Counted from the stretch's first letter, positions 44,090-54,063 are shown. The stretch is DNA of 64,000 nucleotides from CAWGGS01 sp963822095 (GCA_963822095.1 CAWGGS010000086.1:62001-126000); one strand, 5' to 3'. A program made the numbers and translations. The notes: a model not told the origin generated them from the letters alone.

Positions 44090-45784
44090 TCAGGATTGGT
44101 TGATGACCGGAATATCGACTTTGGTCATATCGAGTGCGGACATCACGGCGGGTTGGAGCTGAACGACCACCCGTATGTTTCTGCCCACGGTGTAGAAGTC
44201 TTCCACAACATTGAACGAGTCAGCCTGAGTAACCTGTATAGCCTCTGCGGATATTGCCACCCCGACCTTTTCAAGATCGGCGATCAACAGTGCTTTGGCC
44301 TCTTCTACAGCCTTGGCCAGGGTATAGTTTTTAGATACCGACCGAAAGACCTCTACTCTCGGTGCCGAGACCATGCCTGTTGCAGTATCTGCTGTCAGCG
44401 CAAGGTGGGCAGTCGTTCGGGTCAAGGCTGCCCCAACGGCATTGGCAACCTCGTGCAAGGGTGGAACGACCACCTCCATTCCCAGCCGGTTGTGCAAGAG
44501 TTCTTTGAAAACCATGGCAGGACCGCCTATGACGATCAGTTTTGTCGGCTCTATTTTTCTCTCTTCCAGGATCTCATGGATGGTATAGACCGGTTTTGAA
44601 TTCACCAAGGTAATCAAGGCATCTATCTTGCTGCTTATTTGGTTGACGGCAGCATCAACAGCCGCCTTGGCCAGCTGCCGGGCATCCAGCTCCTGGCCGT
44701 GGGCCAGTTTTTCCATCCCTTCCAGGGAACGATGACTGTCAGCGAAATGGGAAAGGCCTAGAACGTTGAACGCATCCATCAGGGCAGGGGCAGGACCAGC
44801 CGTTGCCATACACGGTCCGAGTCGTTGCGGCCCAACCATAACCGTGTTGTCTTCAATCCGAATCTGCGAATCTCCGCCGATACCGATGGACTCGACATGG
44901 ATGGCTCGAACCAGTGTCGGACGGTCTTCGATGGAGATGCCCTCTCGTTCAAGAAGAGGTTGTCCGCCTGCGAAAAGGGCAATATCCGTTGTGGTACCAC
45001 CGATATCCAAAATCAATACGTCAGATTCTGATGGAACCATTGCCAGAATACCCATCACCGATGCCGCGGGTCCGGAAAAGATGGATTGTACCGGGTTTTC
45101 AAGTGCCCGGGAGAGCGGCATGGTTCCTCCGTCGGCTTTCAAGATATTGATTTCAGCTTGAATTTCAAATCCTCGCAAACTTTCGACAAGGGCCGTCGAA
45201 AAGGTCGTGAAGGTTCTCCATACCGCTGAATTATAATACGCAGTATGGATTCTGCGTCCAAAGTTAAGATTTCCTGATACCAGATGCCCCATTGAAACGA
45301 AATCTGCCTTGTCTCCCAGGCTCTGTTTGATCGTGTTTTCGTGCTTTGGGTTTCGCGGCGAAAACTTTGCGACAGCCGCATAGCTTCTGACATTTTTTTC
45401 GACACAATCAACTATGGCTTCGTTAAGTCGCTTTTTATCAAGCGGTGTCGTCTCCGTTCCGAGATGATCCAGGGAGCCTGGAATCAGATGGAAATGTTCA
45501 CCTATCCGAAAGACCTCCGGGGCAATGCCCGGCCCGCCGACAACCAGCACGCCTACCGGCTCAATCCTGCCGGTGACGATTGCATTGGTGGAAAGTGTCG
45601 TGCTCAGATTGAGGGTGTCGATCATTTTCGGATCATGACCGGAGAGTATCAACCGCAGCACATGGCTGATCGATTCAAGGAGATTACCGTGTACCGTGGG
45701 AACTTTGGCGGCGGTAAGGAGATTTTTTCCGTCAATGAGCACACCATCAGTATGGGTGCCGCCTATATCAATACCAATACGCAT
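44090..45784 (-). CDS. Hydantoinase/oxoprolinase family protein (HyuA-like)
   Basis: A 564-residue protein of the ASKHA ATPase superfamily. It starts RIGIDIGGTHTDGVLIDG, the hydantoinase A N-domain, and has DILILDIGGTTTDIALF-like phosphate-binding motif (LILDIGGTTTDIA) and IGIGGDSQIR. Enzymes of this family use ATP to open cyclic amides such as hydantoins or 5-oxoproline, or act in ketone carboxylation. No HyuB partner is next to it, so the activity is open. It lies between a gamma-glutamylcyclotransferase-like gene (50 bases upstream) and the deacetylase-like gene. Confidence 0.85.
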   Translation of the reverse strand: MRIGIDIGGTHTDGVLIDGKNLLTAAKVPTVHGNLLESISHVLRLILSGHDPKMIDTLNLSTTLSTNAIVTGRIEPVGVLVVGGPGIAPEVFRIGEHFHLIPGSLDHLGTETTPLDKKRLNEAIVDCVEKNVRSYAAVAKFSPRNPKHENTIKQSLGDKADFVSMGHLVSGNLNFGRRIHTAYYNSAVWRTFTTFSTALVESLRGFEIQAEINILKADGGTMPLSRALENPVQSIFSGPAASVMGILAMVPSESDVLILDIGGTTTDIALFAGGQPLLEREGISIEDRPTLVRAIHVESIGIGGDSQIRIEDNTVMVGPQRLGPCMATAGPAPALMDAFNVLGLSHFADSHRSLEGMEKLAHGQELDARQLAKAAVDAAVNQISSKIDALITLVNSKPVYTIHEILEERKIEPTKLIVIGGPAMVFKELLHNRLGMEVVVPPLHEVANAVGAALTRTTAHLALTADTATGMVSAPRVEVFRSVSKNYTLAKAVEEAKALLIADLEKVGVAISAEAIQVTQADSFNVVEDFYTVGRNIRVVVQLQPAVMSALDMTKVDIPVINQS

Positions 45785-45834
45785 AGAATTATCCTGCCTT
45801 AATATATGAAAACATTAATCTACCTACCTTAATT

Positions 45835-46251
45835 TTATTCAATATCCTTAAAGCCCATGTACCGCTCCAGAAAGATCTTTTTTCCTTGCCGGATAAAGGC
45901 TTCAAATTCCCAGGGGGTTCTGGTGAGCATCTGCCTGTATTCCGGTTTCACGATATAGCAGGCGGTTGCGCCTTCGGTATTGTCCGGGTAACGAACCACG
46001 ATCCTGCGACGAACGTACATATCCCCTTCAAAGCGATCCAGTCGACTCCATCCTTGCGCTGTGATATCACGACAGACAAGACCTTCCACCACTGAGCCTT
46101 TGCTCGGAACGACTCCCGGATACTGTTCATTTCTTACTTTAAAACGGCTGAAATCGGGTAAAAAAGCGGGACCATGACGAAGGGAAGTACCGACAACCGC
46201 AGCCATAATATCCTCGCACATCAAAGAGCCATAGACGAAAAGATTATGCAT
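45835..46251 (-). CDS. Gamma-glutamylcyclotransferase-like (AIG2/GGACT) protein
   Basis: A 138-residue protein with the GGCT-like fold. The YGSL motif (LFVYGSLM) at the N-terminus binds the gamma-glutamyl substrate, and the catalytic glutamate is probably in RLDRFEGDMYVRR. Members release 5-oxoproline from gamma-glutamyl amines or amino acids. The frame extends five codons to a GTG at 46266; neither start has a good ribosome site. It is the first gene of a three-gene minus-strand unit. A hairpin (46303-46324) lies in the 290-base upstream gap. Confidence 0.8.
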   Translation of the reverse strand: MHNLFVYGSLMCEDIMAAVVGTSLRHGPAFLPDFSRFKVRNEQYPGVVPSKGSVVEGLVCRDITAQGWSRLDRFEGDMYVRRRIVVRYPDNTEGATACYIVKPEYRQMLTRTPWEFEAFIRQGKKIFLERYMGFKDIE

Positions 46252-46508
46252 GATGTATTGACTCACTCAGGAAAGTACACTTCTGCGAGGGGGGATCAGG
46301 TCAACCGAAACCGCATTTTCGGTTTCCTGAATGATATAGCGGCGGGAGATGCGGGCTGAATGCTTTTCCCTTTGTCGATTTTCCATTCCGACACTGTCCC
46401 ACAAAGGTTTTCAGATACGTACGGATACAAATGGAAGTGCATGTAGCACGAGATACGATGAATGATACCAAGGAAGCGTGGCTATTGCATTAAGAAAAGA
46501 GTATTTCC

Positions 46509-46528
46509 AAAAAGGTTGTGGGTCAACC
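46509..46528 (-). terminator. Intrinsic terminator of the prkA-yeaH-spoVR-prkA2 operon
   Basis: On the minus strand GGTTG-ACCCA-CAACC is followed directly by TTTTT, fifteen bases after the stop codon of the last gene. The short stem with an immediate T-run fits a rho-independent terminator and separates this operon from the cyclotransferase unit downstream. Confidence 0.65.
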
Positions 46529-46542
46529 GACTGGATTTCCGT

Positions 46543-48834
46543 TTATTTAACTCCGGCGAAGATTTTTGCCAGGTCGTTGTCGATCACGTAAATACAGATC
46601 TCCTTGGCACCCTGCCTGGTATAGCGATATTTTTCCCGCAGGTTCTTCATCAAGAAGGTCGCGTCGTCACGGATCTTTTTATCATAGGTTTTGAAAGATT
46701 CCTCATCGAAGTCTTTGACCGCCCTCCGAAAATTCTCATTTTCCAGAAAAGGCTCCAACACCTTTTCTTTCAGGTTATACTCATAGCGATCATGCAGTTG
46801 CCCAAAGAGGGTTGTTTCGGTGATCGGGAGATTATCCCGAAGCATCTCCTGGGTCAAAGCTGTTGTGGTATAGGCTTTTTGGACATCTGTTCGAAAACTT
46901 TCAGCGTCTTTTTGATTGCTCAAAAGCCGTGACTCAATTCGATTAAAAAATTCCTCCGTTATTTCTATACGTTCACCGGTATATTTGCAAAATTCCACCG
47001 TACCCGGCTCAAAATTGACCGCAAACATATAATTCTGGATCTCTTTGGAGATCTGCTCCTCGTTATAATAGTAGAGGGATTCCTTCACCTCCTGAAGAAC
47101 GGAATAATTGTACATCTTCAAAAGAGAATTCAAAAATCCAAGCGGCAGAACATTTCTGTCTTGCTTACAGAATTTTTTAAAGAATTTTATCAGCATAGAC
47201 ATGTCTATCAATTTGTCTTCCTGATAATAGCTGGAATAAAAATCATTGAACATTCTGATGGAATCACGACCGGACAACCCTTTCCAGCCGTCTTTCTCCG
47301 ACTCGGCTATGATCTTTTGCCGACGCTTGGCCGTGAAATTTTTCAGATCCTCTTCTTTGAGCCATTTAGGGATGAAGCCGGTATAGATCTCCATCTTCAA
47401 TAGCTGTAGATTCTGGTCGCAATACAGCTCATACTTCTCAGGACTTCCGATCCAATCCAGCATCGAGTCCGACTTTGTATTCAACCGAGTTGCGATGATG
47501 ACACGGGCAAAATTGTGCAGTACCCGGGGGAGAAAACTTTCATCGATATGTTTACCGAACACCTCACGATATATTTCAACTTCTGTTTTTAAATCAAGTA
47601 TATATGGGATATTTATATACTCGACACGATCCGTGAAGGCCTGTACATCCTTAAAGATTTTCCGATCCTCCGGGTTCATCAGGGCGATAAGCAGGCAGTT
47701 AACGTTCTCTTCCAAATCTTCAACCTTATGCACCCCATCACTGATAATATTATGCAATTCCATCAATCTCTCGGTATTGTGGGATTTTATATCCATCAAG
47801 GCATAGATGCCATTATTGGTTTTGGCATACCTGGAATAGAGATAATTGACCTGGTTGGAATCCGAAAACAGGGTATCGAGGGATCGTTGGATCATCTCAT
47901 TGCGCATAACCATCTGCTGCAACGGTTTATCACCGGGGCTGAAAACGGATATTCCCTCCCCGATCCTTCTATTGACCACAAAGGGCCTTGCATACGCATG
48001 CTTAAGAACCGCTGCCGGATCGTTAAATCTTCGAAAGAGTGCCTGATAAAGCGTCGTGCAGATTGTACAGGGGGAATCCTGAAAGACCCATTCAAATTTT
48101 TTATCGGTGAAAAGCTGCCATTTAAACTCTTCGTTTTCCAGGATATCATCAAAAAAACGCCGTCGTGCCTTTTTGGGAATCAAAAGAATCGGATTATCGT
48201 GGCTGGGACAGGGAACATCGAAAAAACTGCTCAACTGGCCGGCATCATCTTTGCAGGCGCAGCGCATCTCCTCGGCCAGGTCCTTCTTGCCGTCATTTTC
48301 CAGGACCCAGGCAAGTTTCTCAGTCAATGAATTTAATGAATGCACCCCTCCGACCAGGTGATCTCGCTTCAAACGCCAGACGACCTCGTACCTGGATCCT
48401 TCCGGCGTGTTGCTGTACTCTTCGAACTTTCTCAAGAGATTATTAAGAAAAGTTGATTTTCCACTGCCATGGGGGCCTTCAAAAATGTAAATCTTATTTT
48501 GTTGCGCTCCAAAGGAGAGGGAATCAACATGGGATACCAGCCGGTTGGCAAAGAGACGATCGGCAAAAAAGGGCCGATCCGACCCTTCCACGAACAGACG
48601 ACTGCAATCAAAGTTGAGATAGTGAATGGATTCGGGGTCATCGGGATACTCATCAGTACCGGTACTGACAAAGGTTTTTATCAGGTCGGAATAAACCTGA
48701 TAAATGCTCCGGACAATCCGATTCGGGTGCGAAACAAGCTCTTGTATAAATTGAGGAAACGAGAGCGTTGGCTGCTGTTCCCAGCCGGTGTCCTCCTGAC
48801 TGAGATTTTCCATGGCTTTTTCTAAATCCCGCAT
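46543..48834 (-). CDS. Second, divergent PrkA-like P-loop protein
   Basis: A 763-residue cytoplasmic protein with a Walker A motif GPHGSGKST (120-128) in an N-terminal AAA-like domain. Several segments resemble PrkA in order: a sensor region with ALMNPEDRKIFKDVQAFTDRVEYINIP, the SGRDSIRMFND segment near 530, and the stretch QNYMFAVNFEPG to ESFRTDVQKAY, which parallels the C-terminal part of the first PrkA in this operon. It is longer and clearly diverged from it. It follows spoVR by 30 bases with GGAG before the ATG. I infer a serine-kinase or ATPase paralogue working with the same partners; kinase activity is not shown by the sequence. Confidence 0.75.
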   Translation of the reverse strand: MRDLEKAMENLSQEDTGWEQQPTLSFPQFIQELVSHPNRIVRSIYQVYSDLIKTFVSTGTDEYPDDPESIHYLNFDCSRLFVEGSDRPFFADRLFANRLVSHVDSLSFGAQQNKIYIFEGPHGSGKSTFLNNLLRKFEEYSNTPEGSRYEVVWRLKRDHLVGGVHSLNSLTEKLAWVLENDGKKDLAEEMRCACKDDAGQLSSFFDVPCPSHDNPILLIPKKARRRFFDDILENEEFKWQLFTDKKFEWVFQDSPCTICTTLYQALFRRFNDPAAVLKHAYARPFVVNRRIGEGISVFSPGDKPLQQMVMRNEMIQRSLDTLFSDSNQVNYLYSRYAKTNNGIYALMDIKSHNTERLMELHNIISDGVHKVEDLEENVNCLLIALMNPEDRKIFKDVQAFTDRVEYINIPYILDLKTEVEIYREVFGKHIDESFLPRVLHNFARVIIATRLNTKSDSMLDWIGSPEKYELYCDQNLQLLKMEIYTGFIPKWLKEEDLKNFTAKRRQKIIAESEKDGWKGLSGRDSIRMFNDFYSSYYQEDKLIDMSMLIKFFKKFCKQDRNVLPLGFLNSLLKMYNYSVLQEVKESLYYYNEEQISKEIQNYMFAVNFEPGTVEFCKYTGERIEITEEFFNRIESRLLSNQKDAESFRTDVQKAYTTTALTQEMLRDNLPITETTLFGQLHDRYEYNLKEKVLEPFLENENFRRAVKDFDEESFKTYDKKIRDDATFLMKNLREKYRYTRQGAKEICIYVIDNDLAKIFAGVK

Positions 48835-48864
48835 CGACAGTCACTCCATCTTCATATCTTTTGG

Positions 48865-50538
48865 CTATTCGTCTAAAATTTTCCGGCTCAATTTCCTGTC
48901 TTTCATTCGATATCGAACTCTTTGCCATCTAATCTCCCGAGGAGGCAGAGGCTGGCCATCGGATTTTTCATGTTGGGAGGGTGGGCTGGGAACAACCTCC
49001 GAAGTATCAAGAAATACCTGCCTCCCCCAAAGATATTCAATACCCAGCAACGTCCCTTTAATGTAATCCAGAACAAGTGGTTTTCCCTCAAAAAGGTGGT
49101 CGAGGAGGAGTGTGTTGTCTTTTTCCGTCTTGATCCGAATACAAGGAGGGTGATAGAGAGAATCGAGAATCATATCCTTATAGTCTTCAGCTTTTCTACT
49201 CTTCACATAGTACTGCCAGGTCATCCGCTCCTTGTTCAGTCGCTTACCGGCCACAAAAAGCTTATGCTGGTCCACAAAATCCTGATCAATGAAGGTGTTG
49301 ATAAACATCGAATCGGAAAAATTCTCTCGTACCGAAAAAATGAAATCCCGGCCTTTTTCTATATTGGTATCAAATTTTTTACGAGACGACCGATCGTTCA
49401 TCATTTTAAAATCCAACGAAATACGACCCTTATTTGCCATATCTTCGAGATAGGAAAAAAGCCGCATCCCCAAAGCATACGGGTTAACACCGACACGAGG
49501 CAGCGAGGTCACTTTGGCGTTGACCAATGCAAAATCCACTTCATGGCCACGAATTCTATCATCCTGCAGGAAGAGCTCTTCGTGCCAGTAACTTGCCCAC
49601 CCCTCGTTAAGAATCTTGGTACGGATCTGCGGCTGAAAATAGAGAGATGTGGATCTGACAACCTCCATTACCGTCAACATCCAGCGATTCTCTTCCCTGT
49701 TCAAGAATTCCGAATACTCCATCAAGAAACAAAAAAGGTCCTGTTTTTCCGAGACCTTTTCCTGTTTCTTTTCCTTTTCATACAAGGATTCGAATTCGGA
49801 AAACCGGCTTTTAACCTCCTCCAGGAAACGAAACTCTCCATCCTGTTTTTCCTGATGGATAAACTCGTTATACCGTTCCACTTCCTTGATGTACTCGACA
49901 ATGGATACCTTTTTCACAGTCTGCAGGAAGGTATCGAAAAAGAAATCGAGCCTGGTCGGCGTCTTGTTCTCTTTCATCGGGGTAAATTGGGCGAGGGTAT
50001 CGAAAAAACCTACAAGGTTATCAATCGAACGTGAAAACTCGATAACATAATCCAGCCAACGTCCTTTTTCCGAGCGAAGCTTAGCTATGAGACGTTTATC
50101 GGAAAGGGCACGGCTGGCAAAATCGAAATCCCAGGTATGACGAAAAAAGAGATTGTTCTGAAAAAAATCGATATGCCCAAGCACATGATAGAAGATCATC
50201 ACATTGAGCCAATCGGGATTATTGTCATTATAGTACGAAATAGCCGGACGTGTATTGATCACCGTCTCATAGGGGTTGGACGGGTAGAGTTCATACCGCC
50301 CGCGTTCCTTGAGAACCTCCACATCCTGTACCCAATAATCGTAGAGGGTTGGAATCATGACCTTTGGTGATAGCTCGAGCAGATCACGGTTGGTGACAAT
50401 ATACTCAAGGCTCTCGTCCAGAAAGCTGAGCCCGGCATCACGTGCTCGCTCTTTGCACCCTTCCATGATTCTTTTGGCATGCTGGCTGATCAATTCCATT
50501 GTATGTACAGACCTCCGTTGCCAGGGTCGGCAATTCAT
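48865..50538 (-). CDS. spoVR: SpoVR family protein (YcgB-like)
   Basis: A 557-residue protein of the SpoVR family, found in B. subtilis sporulation and as YcgB in enterobacteria, biochemical role unknown. The N-terminal half shows the family core DYWVQDVEVLKERGRYELYP cut into helices, YETVINTRPAISYYNDNN, and VLGHIDFFQNN with a conserved histidine; later come NEGWASYWHEELFLQ and NPYALGMRLFSYLED. AAGGAG directly before the ATG confirms the start. It is third in the operon, 15 bases after yeaH. Co-occurrence with prkA and yeaH is widespread and points to one functional complex or pathway. Confidence 0.93.
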   Translation of the reverse strand: MNCRPWQRRSVHTMELISQHAKRIMEGCKERARDAGLSFLDESLEYIVTNRDLLELSPKVMIPTLYDYWVQDVEVLKERGRYELYPSNPYETVINTRPAISYYNDNNPDWLNVMIFYHVLGHIDFFQNNLFFRHTWDFDFASRALSDKRLIAKLRSEKGRWLDYVIEFSRSIDNLVGFFDTLAQFTPMKENKTPTRLDFFFDTFLQTVKKVSIVEYIKEVERYNEFIHQEKQDGEFRFLEEVKSRFSEFESLYEKEKKQEKVSEKQDLFCFLMEYSEFLNREENRWMLTVMEVVRSTSLYFQPQIRTKILNEGWASYWHEELFLQDDRIRGHEVDFALVNAKVTSLPRVGVNPYALGMRLFSYLEDMANKGRISLDFKMMNDRSSRKKFDTNIEKGRDFIFSVRENFSDSMFINTFIDQDFVDQHKLFVAGKRLNKERMTWQYYVKSRKAEDYKDMILDSLYHPPCIRIKTEKDNTLLLDHLFEGKPLVLDYIKGTLLGIEYLWGRQVFLDTSEVVPSPPSQHEKSDGQPLPPREIRWQRVRYRMKDRKLSRKILDE

Positions 50539-50553
50539 GTACTCCTTAAAAAT

Positions 50554-51963
50554 TTAAGAAATCAACGTCCTGATTCCTTCGATCAAACGTCCTTCGTCAC
50601 TCTCCTTGGACATCACATCCATGCGTAACAATTGCTTTTTTGATTCCAGCAGGCCCGAACCTTTTATATACTTTTCAACCTCACTACCACCGCTTACGCC
50701 ATATCCGTTTTCTGCAACGGTTATTCCCACTCGGCTTGCATAGGTAAGAATTTTTTCCAGTTCAGACAGGGTCTCTTTTCCGCTGGTGTCCCAGTCGTCA
50801 CCATCCGTTCCATGGAAGACATAGATATTGTAATCGCGGTCAAGGGTCTCCTCCTCGACAATCTTATTTACCAACCTATACGCAGAGGCCACCTGAGTCC
50901 CGCCGGCAACCCGGAGGTTGTAGTAGGTATGAAAATCATCGACCTCTTTGGCTTCGGTATCGTGGAGGATAAATCTGGTTTTGACCTGTTTTTCGTACTG
51001 GTAGGTGAGCCAGGAATAGATGAGGACATGCTGGGCCACCACAAGTTCCGTCGGTTTTCCGCTCATGGAACCGGAATAGTCCCTGACAAAAAAAACAACG
51101 GCCTGGGATTCAAAATCCTTTTCTTTAGAGAGAATACGGTAGATCCGATCCTTAGGTGAAATCATAAGATTATAGGTATCAACAGGTTCTGATCGCCGAA
51201 TCCTCCCCAAACCGATATTGGTTTGGATTATCCGCTTAAGCGTCGTCTTTTTATCAAGCACCTGGCCGAAACCACGATTTTTATCGGTAAGGTCGTAGGT
51301 ATATTTGGTAAACGATTTCTTTTTTCCCTTGTCTCTTAAATTCGGAAGCTGAAATTGTTCGGTCAGAATACGGCCCATCTCATAGGCATCGGACTCGATC
51401 TCGTGACCTTCACCACCGCCTTGACCAGCTCCACCCTGACCGTTCTGCTGCTCCCGGACCGGCTGTTCACCAATCACCTCGCCTTCCTCACCTTCACCGG
51501 AACCGCCATCCCCGCCTTCTTCACCACCTCCCCCCTCTTCTTCCTCATTCACCCGAACCTGATCATGGAGAAGTTTTTCCTCAACGGTAGTCGGCACCAC
51601 CACCACCTTGTCTGTTCCGTGTCTCCCCGGTTTGATCATCTTCCCCACATGAATCTTGCGGGGAAATCCGTCTTCCTCCCGCTGTCGGTCACGTTCCAGG
51701 AGTTCATCAATGGAATGGGTAGGCGATAGAGACAAAATGGCCGGACGGTGCACCCCAAGCAGCATTGCCCAATCATTGAAGGAATAGATATTGTCAGGAT
51801 AAGGGAAAATGTCGGAACAGAAATGTTCCAGAGTGCCCTCCCGGGCAGCCAGATCAAGCTCATACTTGATGATCCGCTCCTGCTCAGGCTTCAACCCCTC
51901 TTTCTGCAACCTGTGATAGATATCCTGCAATTTTTGCATCATGGCAACTTCTCGCTGGTTCAC
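50554..51963 (-). CDS. yeaH: DUF444/YeaH protein with VWA-like domain
   Basis: A 469-residue protein of the YeaH/YhbH family. The C-terminal half is von Willebrand A-like: VRDYSGSMSGKPTE gives the MIDAS metal site, followed by VFHGTDGDDWD. A central stretch of about 50 residues is low-complexity, rich in Gly, Glu and Gln. The start is a GTG with GGAGGG six bases upstream; an earlier GTG (51990) is open but has its purine tract too close. It follows prkA by 40 bases. In E. coli yeaGH is induced by nitrogen starvation and stationary phase; the partner of PrkA is presumed here. Confidence 0.92.
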   Translation of the reverse strand: MNQREVAMMQKLQDIYHRLQKEGLKPEQERIIKYELDLAAREGTLEHFCSDIFPYPDNIYSFNDWAMLLGVHRPAILSLSPTHSIDELLERDRQREEDGFPRKIHVGKMIKPGRHGTDKVVVVPTTVEEKLLHDQVRVNEEEEGGGGEEGGDGGSGEGEEGEVIGEQPVREQQNGQGGAGQGGGEGHEIESDAYEMGRILTEQFQLPNLRDKGKKKSFTKYTYDLTDKNRGFGQVLDKKTTLKRIIQTNIGLGRIRRSEPVDTYNLMISPKDRIYRILSKEKDFESQAVVFFVRDYSGSMSGKPTELVVAQHVLIYSWLTYQYEKQVKTRFILHDTEAKEVDDFHTYYNLRVAGGTQVASAYRLVNKIVEEETLDRDYNIYVFHGTDGDDWDTSGKETLSELEKILTYASRVGITVAENGYGVSGGSEVEKYIKGSGLLESKKQLLRMDVMSKESDEGRLIEGIRTLIS

Positions 51964-52002
51964 GTGTTCCCTCCGGAATATGACCCCCACCCCCTCTTTT
52001 TA

Positions 52003-54063
52003 TCAATTCTCGTCTATCTGGGTGCAGAAATACTCGATGGTTTTTTGTGCACAGGTGGTGCAATAGCCCAGCTTTTTAAGCATGGTGTCGATCATCCGGT
52101 CATAGAGTTTCTGATTCTCCTCATTTGTTCTGTTGGCCAGCGCTCCGATCAGACTCCCGGCACCGGCAATATCCGATTTCAGGCGGACATCGGTAACCGC
52201 CTTAACAAGCTCCAGATTATCCATGAAATCATAATCCGGGTCCACCGACATCTTTTGCCCGTAGATCTTGCGGATCGAGGTCCGAAACGACTCTTTCTGT
52301 TCCCTTGTCTTCAGTCCCAGGCGATCCTCGATGGAATCGATATAGCGCTCATCAATCTTTAAGGCCAGGAGTTCTCCGGTTTGCGGATTTTTGTATTTCC
52401 ACATCTTGTCGGCACCGAGATTCTCCGCATCAATACCTATTATCATGTTGACGTAATGCATCACATCCTTACGAATCGCCAGCGGTTCATCCATATAGGC
52501 ATTGAACATCTCGGTCATGATTCGTTCCCGGTAAAGGCCTCGCGACGTCCTGAGATCATCAAGGAACTTGGCCCGGTCGTTGGCTTCGGAGACATAATCC
52601 AGGATGACCCGCTCCAGAGCCCTGAAGACATCATAGGCGAACATGCACCGGCCCTCGTTGGTTTCCGAACTTTCCAGCATCAACTGCATCGAACGTCCGA
52701 GGTTTCTCTGACCGAGCCCCTTCTGACCGAAACGCTTGGTGATATCCGGCTCCTGGTTCAGGGTATCGATAACCTCCGACAGCGTCTTGATACTCTTTTC
52801 CCCTGCCACCTCGCCGGCAGCCAGTTTCATGGTCTCGATCGAAGTGAGCTTTTCCGACCGGGGCAACCGGGTCAGGACAGCCGCCACAGATGCCGCATAG
52901 TTGAGGTTCGGGTCCTGATGCATCACATCGCCGGTAAGAGTTGTTTTGGACTCGTTTCCTATTGCATAGGCTGTCAACTGTTTTTGCAATTTATAATTAG
53001 TGTTATGCGACACATAGCAAATCCGGCAACGATCGATGATCGGCGCCTCCTCTTTTTCAGCCAGGAAGCGGTTAAACTCGGAATTGTTGCTGGTGGCGAC
53101 GATCAAGGTGTCGATCGGCCATTTATAGCCGTCAATCTCAATAGTCCTGTTCTGGATAATCCCGAGATAGACCTGAACCAGATCCTTTTTATTCTTGTAA
53201 ATCTCATCGCTGAAATGAATACCGCCCCCCGCAACCCGGGCAAGTGCACCTCGACGCAGATCGAACCTATAAGGATTATTGGTATCAGTTATATGCAGAA
53301 GACGCTGGATGGACTCTTCTCCGAGAAGGTCGACAGCAGACGAGGTTATCTTGTCCTTGGCCGGATATTTGCCGGTGACCGTCCCCAGGCTCTCGGTGAG
53401 AGGGACGGGAACAATCTCAATAAACTTCATCATCTCATCGAGATTGCCATCGGTAAATATTCTGATATCATTCCATATATAGGTCGAACATGCTCCGAGC
53501 GGCCGGTAATTTTCATACAATTTTTCAATATCCTTATCCGAGAGACGATAGCGTCTGGCCAGATAGCCTCGAGAAGCTTTATAGTCTTCATGGGTGTTCA
53601 TTGCCAGGATCATCGGATCTTCATAGGTCTGGGATTCCGCTGAGGTGATATGTCCGTAATTCCCAATTTTATCGAGGTTTATAAAGCGGAAGGTATATTT
53701 CCGATTTTTCGGCTGCGAGAGGAAGTTTCTATACATCGCACAGAGATACTCAACAAGAAACGTCTTACCATTCCCGGGTTCTCCGACCAGGACAAAAGCC
53801 ATTTCCTTAGATGAACCACCTTCCGAGGCGTCTTTTATGAACGAAACAAAGGAATTGATTTCGTCAAACATGCCGACGATATGTTTCTTCCCTTCTCTGA
53901 ATATCCTGAAATCGAAGGTGGTTTTTCCATTGACCAGTGCCTTATCAATATCCTTTTCCAGGATCATTCGGGTCACACTCTGGAATGCATTTTCAAAAGC
54001 ACGTTCGCCCTTTTTCACCGCTGTGATATGTTGATGAAGTGTTGAAATTTTGCCTTGTGCCAT
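52003..54063 (-). CDS. prkA: Serine protein kinase PrkA
   Basis: A 686-residue AAA-fold protein with a kinase-like C-terminal region, the homologue of B. subtilis PrkA and E. coli YeaG. Walker A is GEPGNGKT (94-101); later AAA features are RGALARVAGGGIHFSDEIYKN cut by a helix, and ATSNNSEFNRF. The C-terminal part has QRNLGRSMQLM and KNPQTGEL. The chosen ATG is the second of a tandem pair after GGAGGAGGG; the frame continues 20 codons upstream. It heads the four-gene operon. Known homologues act in starvation and stress responses; in Bacillus, protease activity has also been reported. Confidence 0.94.
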   Translation of the reverse strand: MAQGKISTLHQHITAVKKGERAFENAFQSVTRMILEKDIDKALVNGKTTFDFRIFREGKKHIVGMFDEINSFVSFIKDASEGGSSKEMAFVLVGEPGNGKTFLVEYLCAMYRNFLSQPKNRKYTFRFINLDKIGNYGHITSAESQTYEDPMILAMNTHEDYKASRGYLARRYRLSDKDIEKLYENYRPLGACSTYIWNDIRIFTDGNLDEMMKFIEIVPVPLTESLGTVTGKYPAKDKITSSAVDLLGEESIQRLLHITDTNNPYRFDLRRGALARVAGGGIHFSDEIYKNKKDLVQVYLGIIQNRTIEIDGYKWPIDTLIVATSNNSEFNRFLAEKEEAPIIDRCRICYVSHNTNYKLQKQLTAYAIGNESKTTLTGDVMHQDPNLNYAASVAAVLTRLPRSEKLTSIETMKLAAGEVAGEKSIKTLSEVIDTLNQEPDITKRFGQKGLGQRNLGRSMQLMLESSETNEGRCMFAYDVFRALERVILDYVSEANDRAKFLDDLRTSRGLYRERIMTEMFNAYMDEPLAIRKDVMHYVNMIIGIDAENLGADKMWKYKNPQTGELLALKIDERYIDSIEDRLGLKTREQKESFRTSIRKIYGQKMSVDPDYDFMDNLELVKAVTDVRLKSDIAGAGSLIGALANRTNEENQKLYDRMIDTMLKKLGYCTTCAQKTIEYFCTQIDEN

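Noticed and set aside
51470..51560. Gly/Glu-rich repeat-like sequence in yeaH as a tandem repeat
   Set aside because: It is low-complexity coding sequence without a regular unit, and YeaH homologues have a similar variable linker.
52381..53643. A 420-codon plus-strand frame opposite prkA
   Set aside because: Antisense shadow of prkA; no domain and no start signal.
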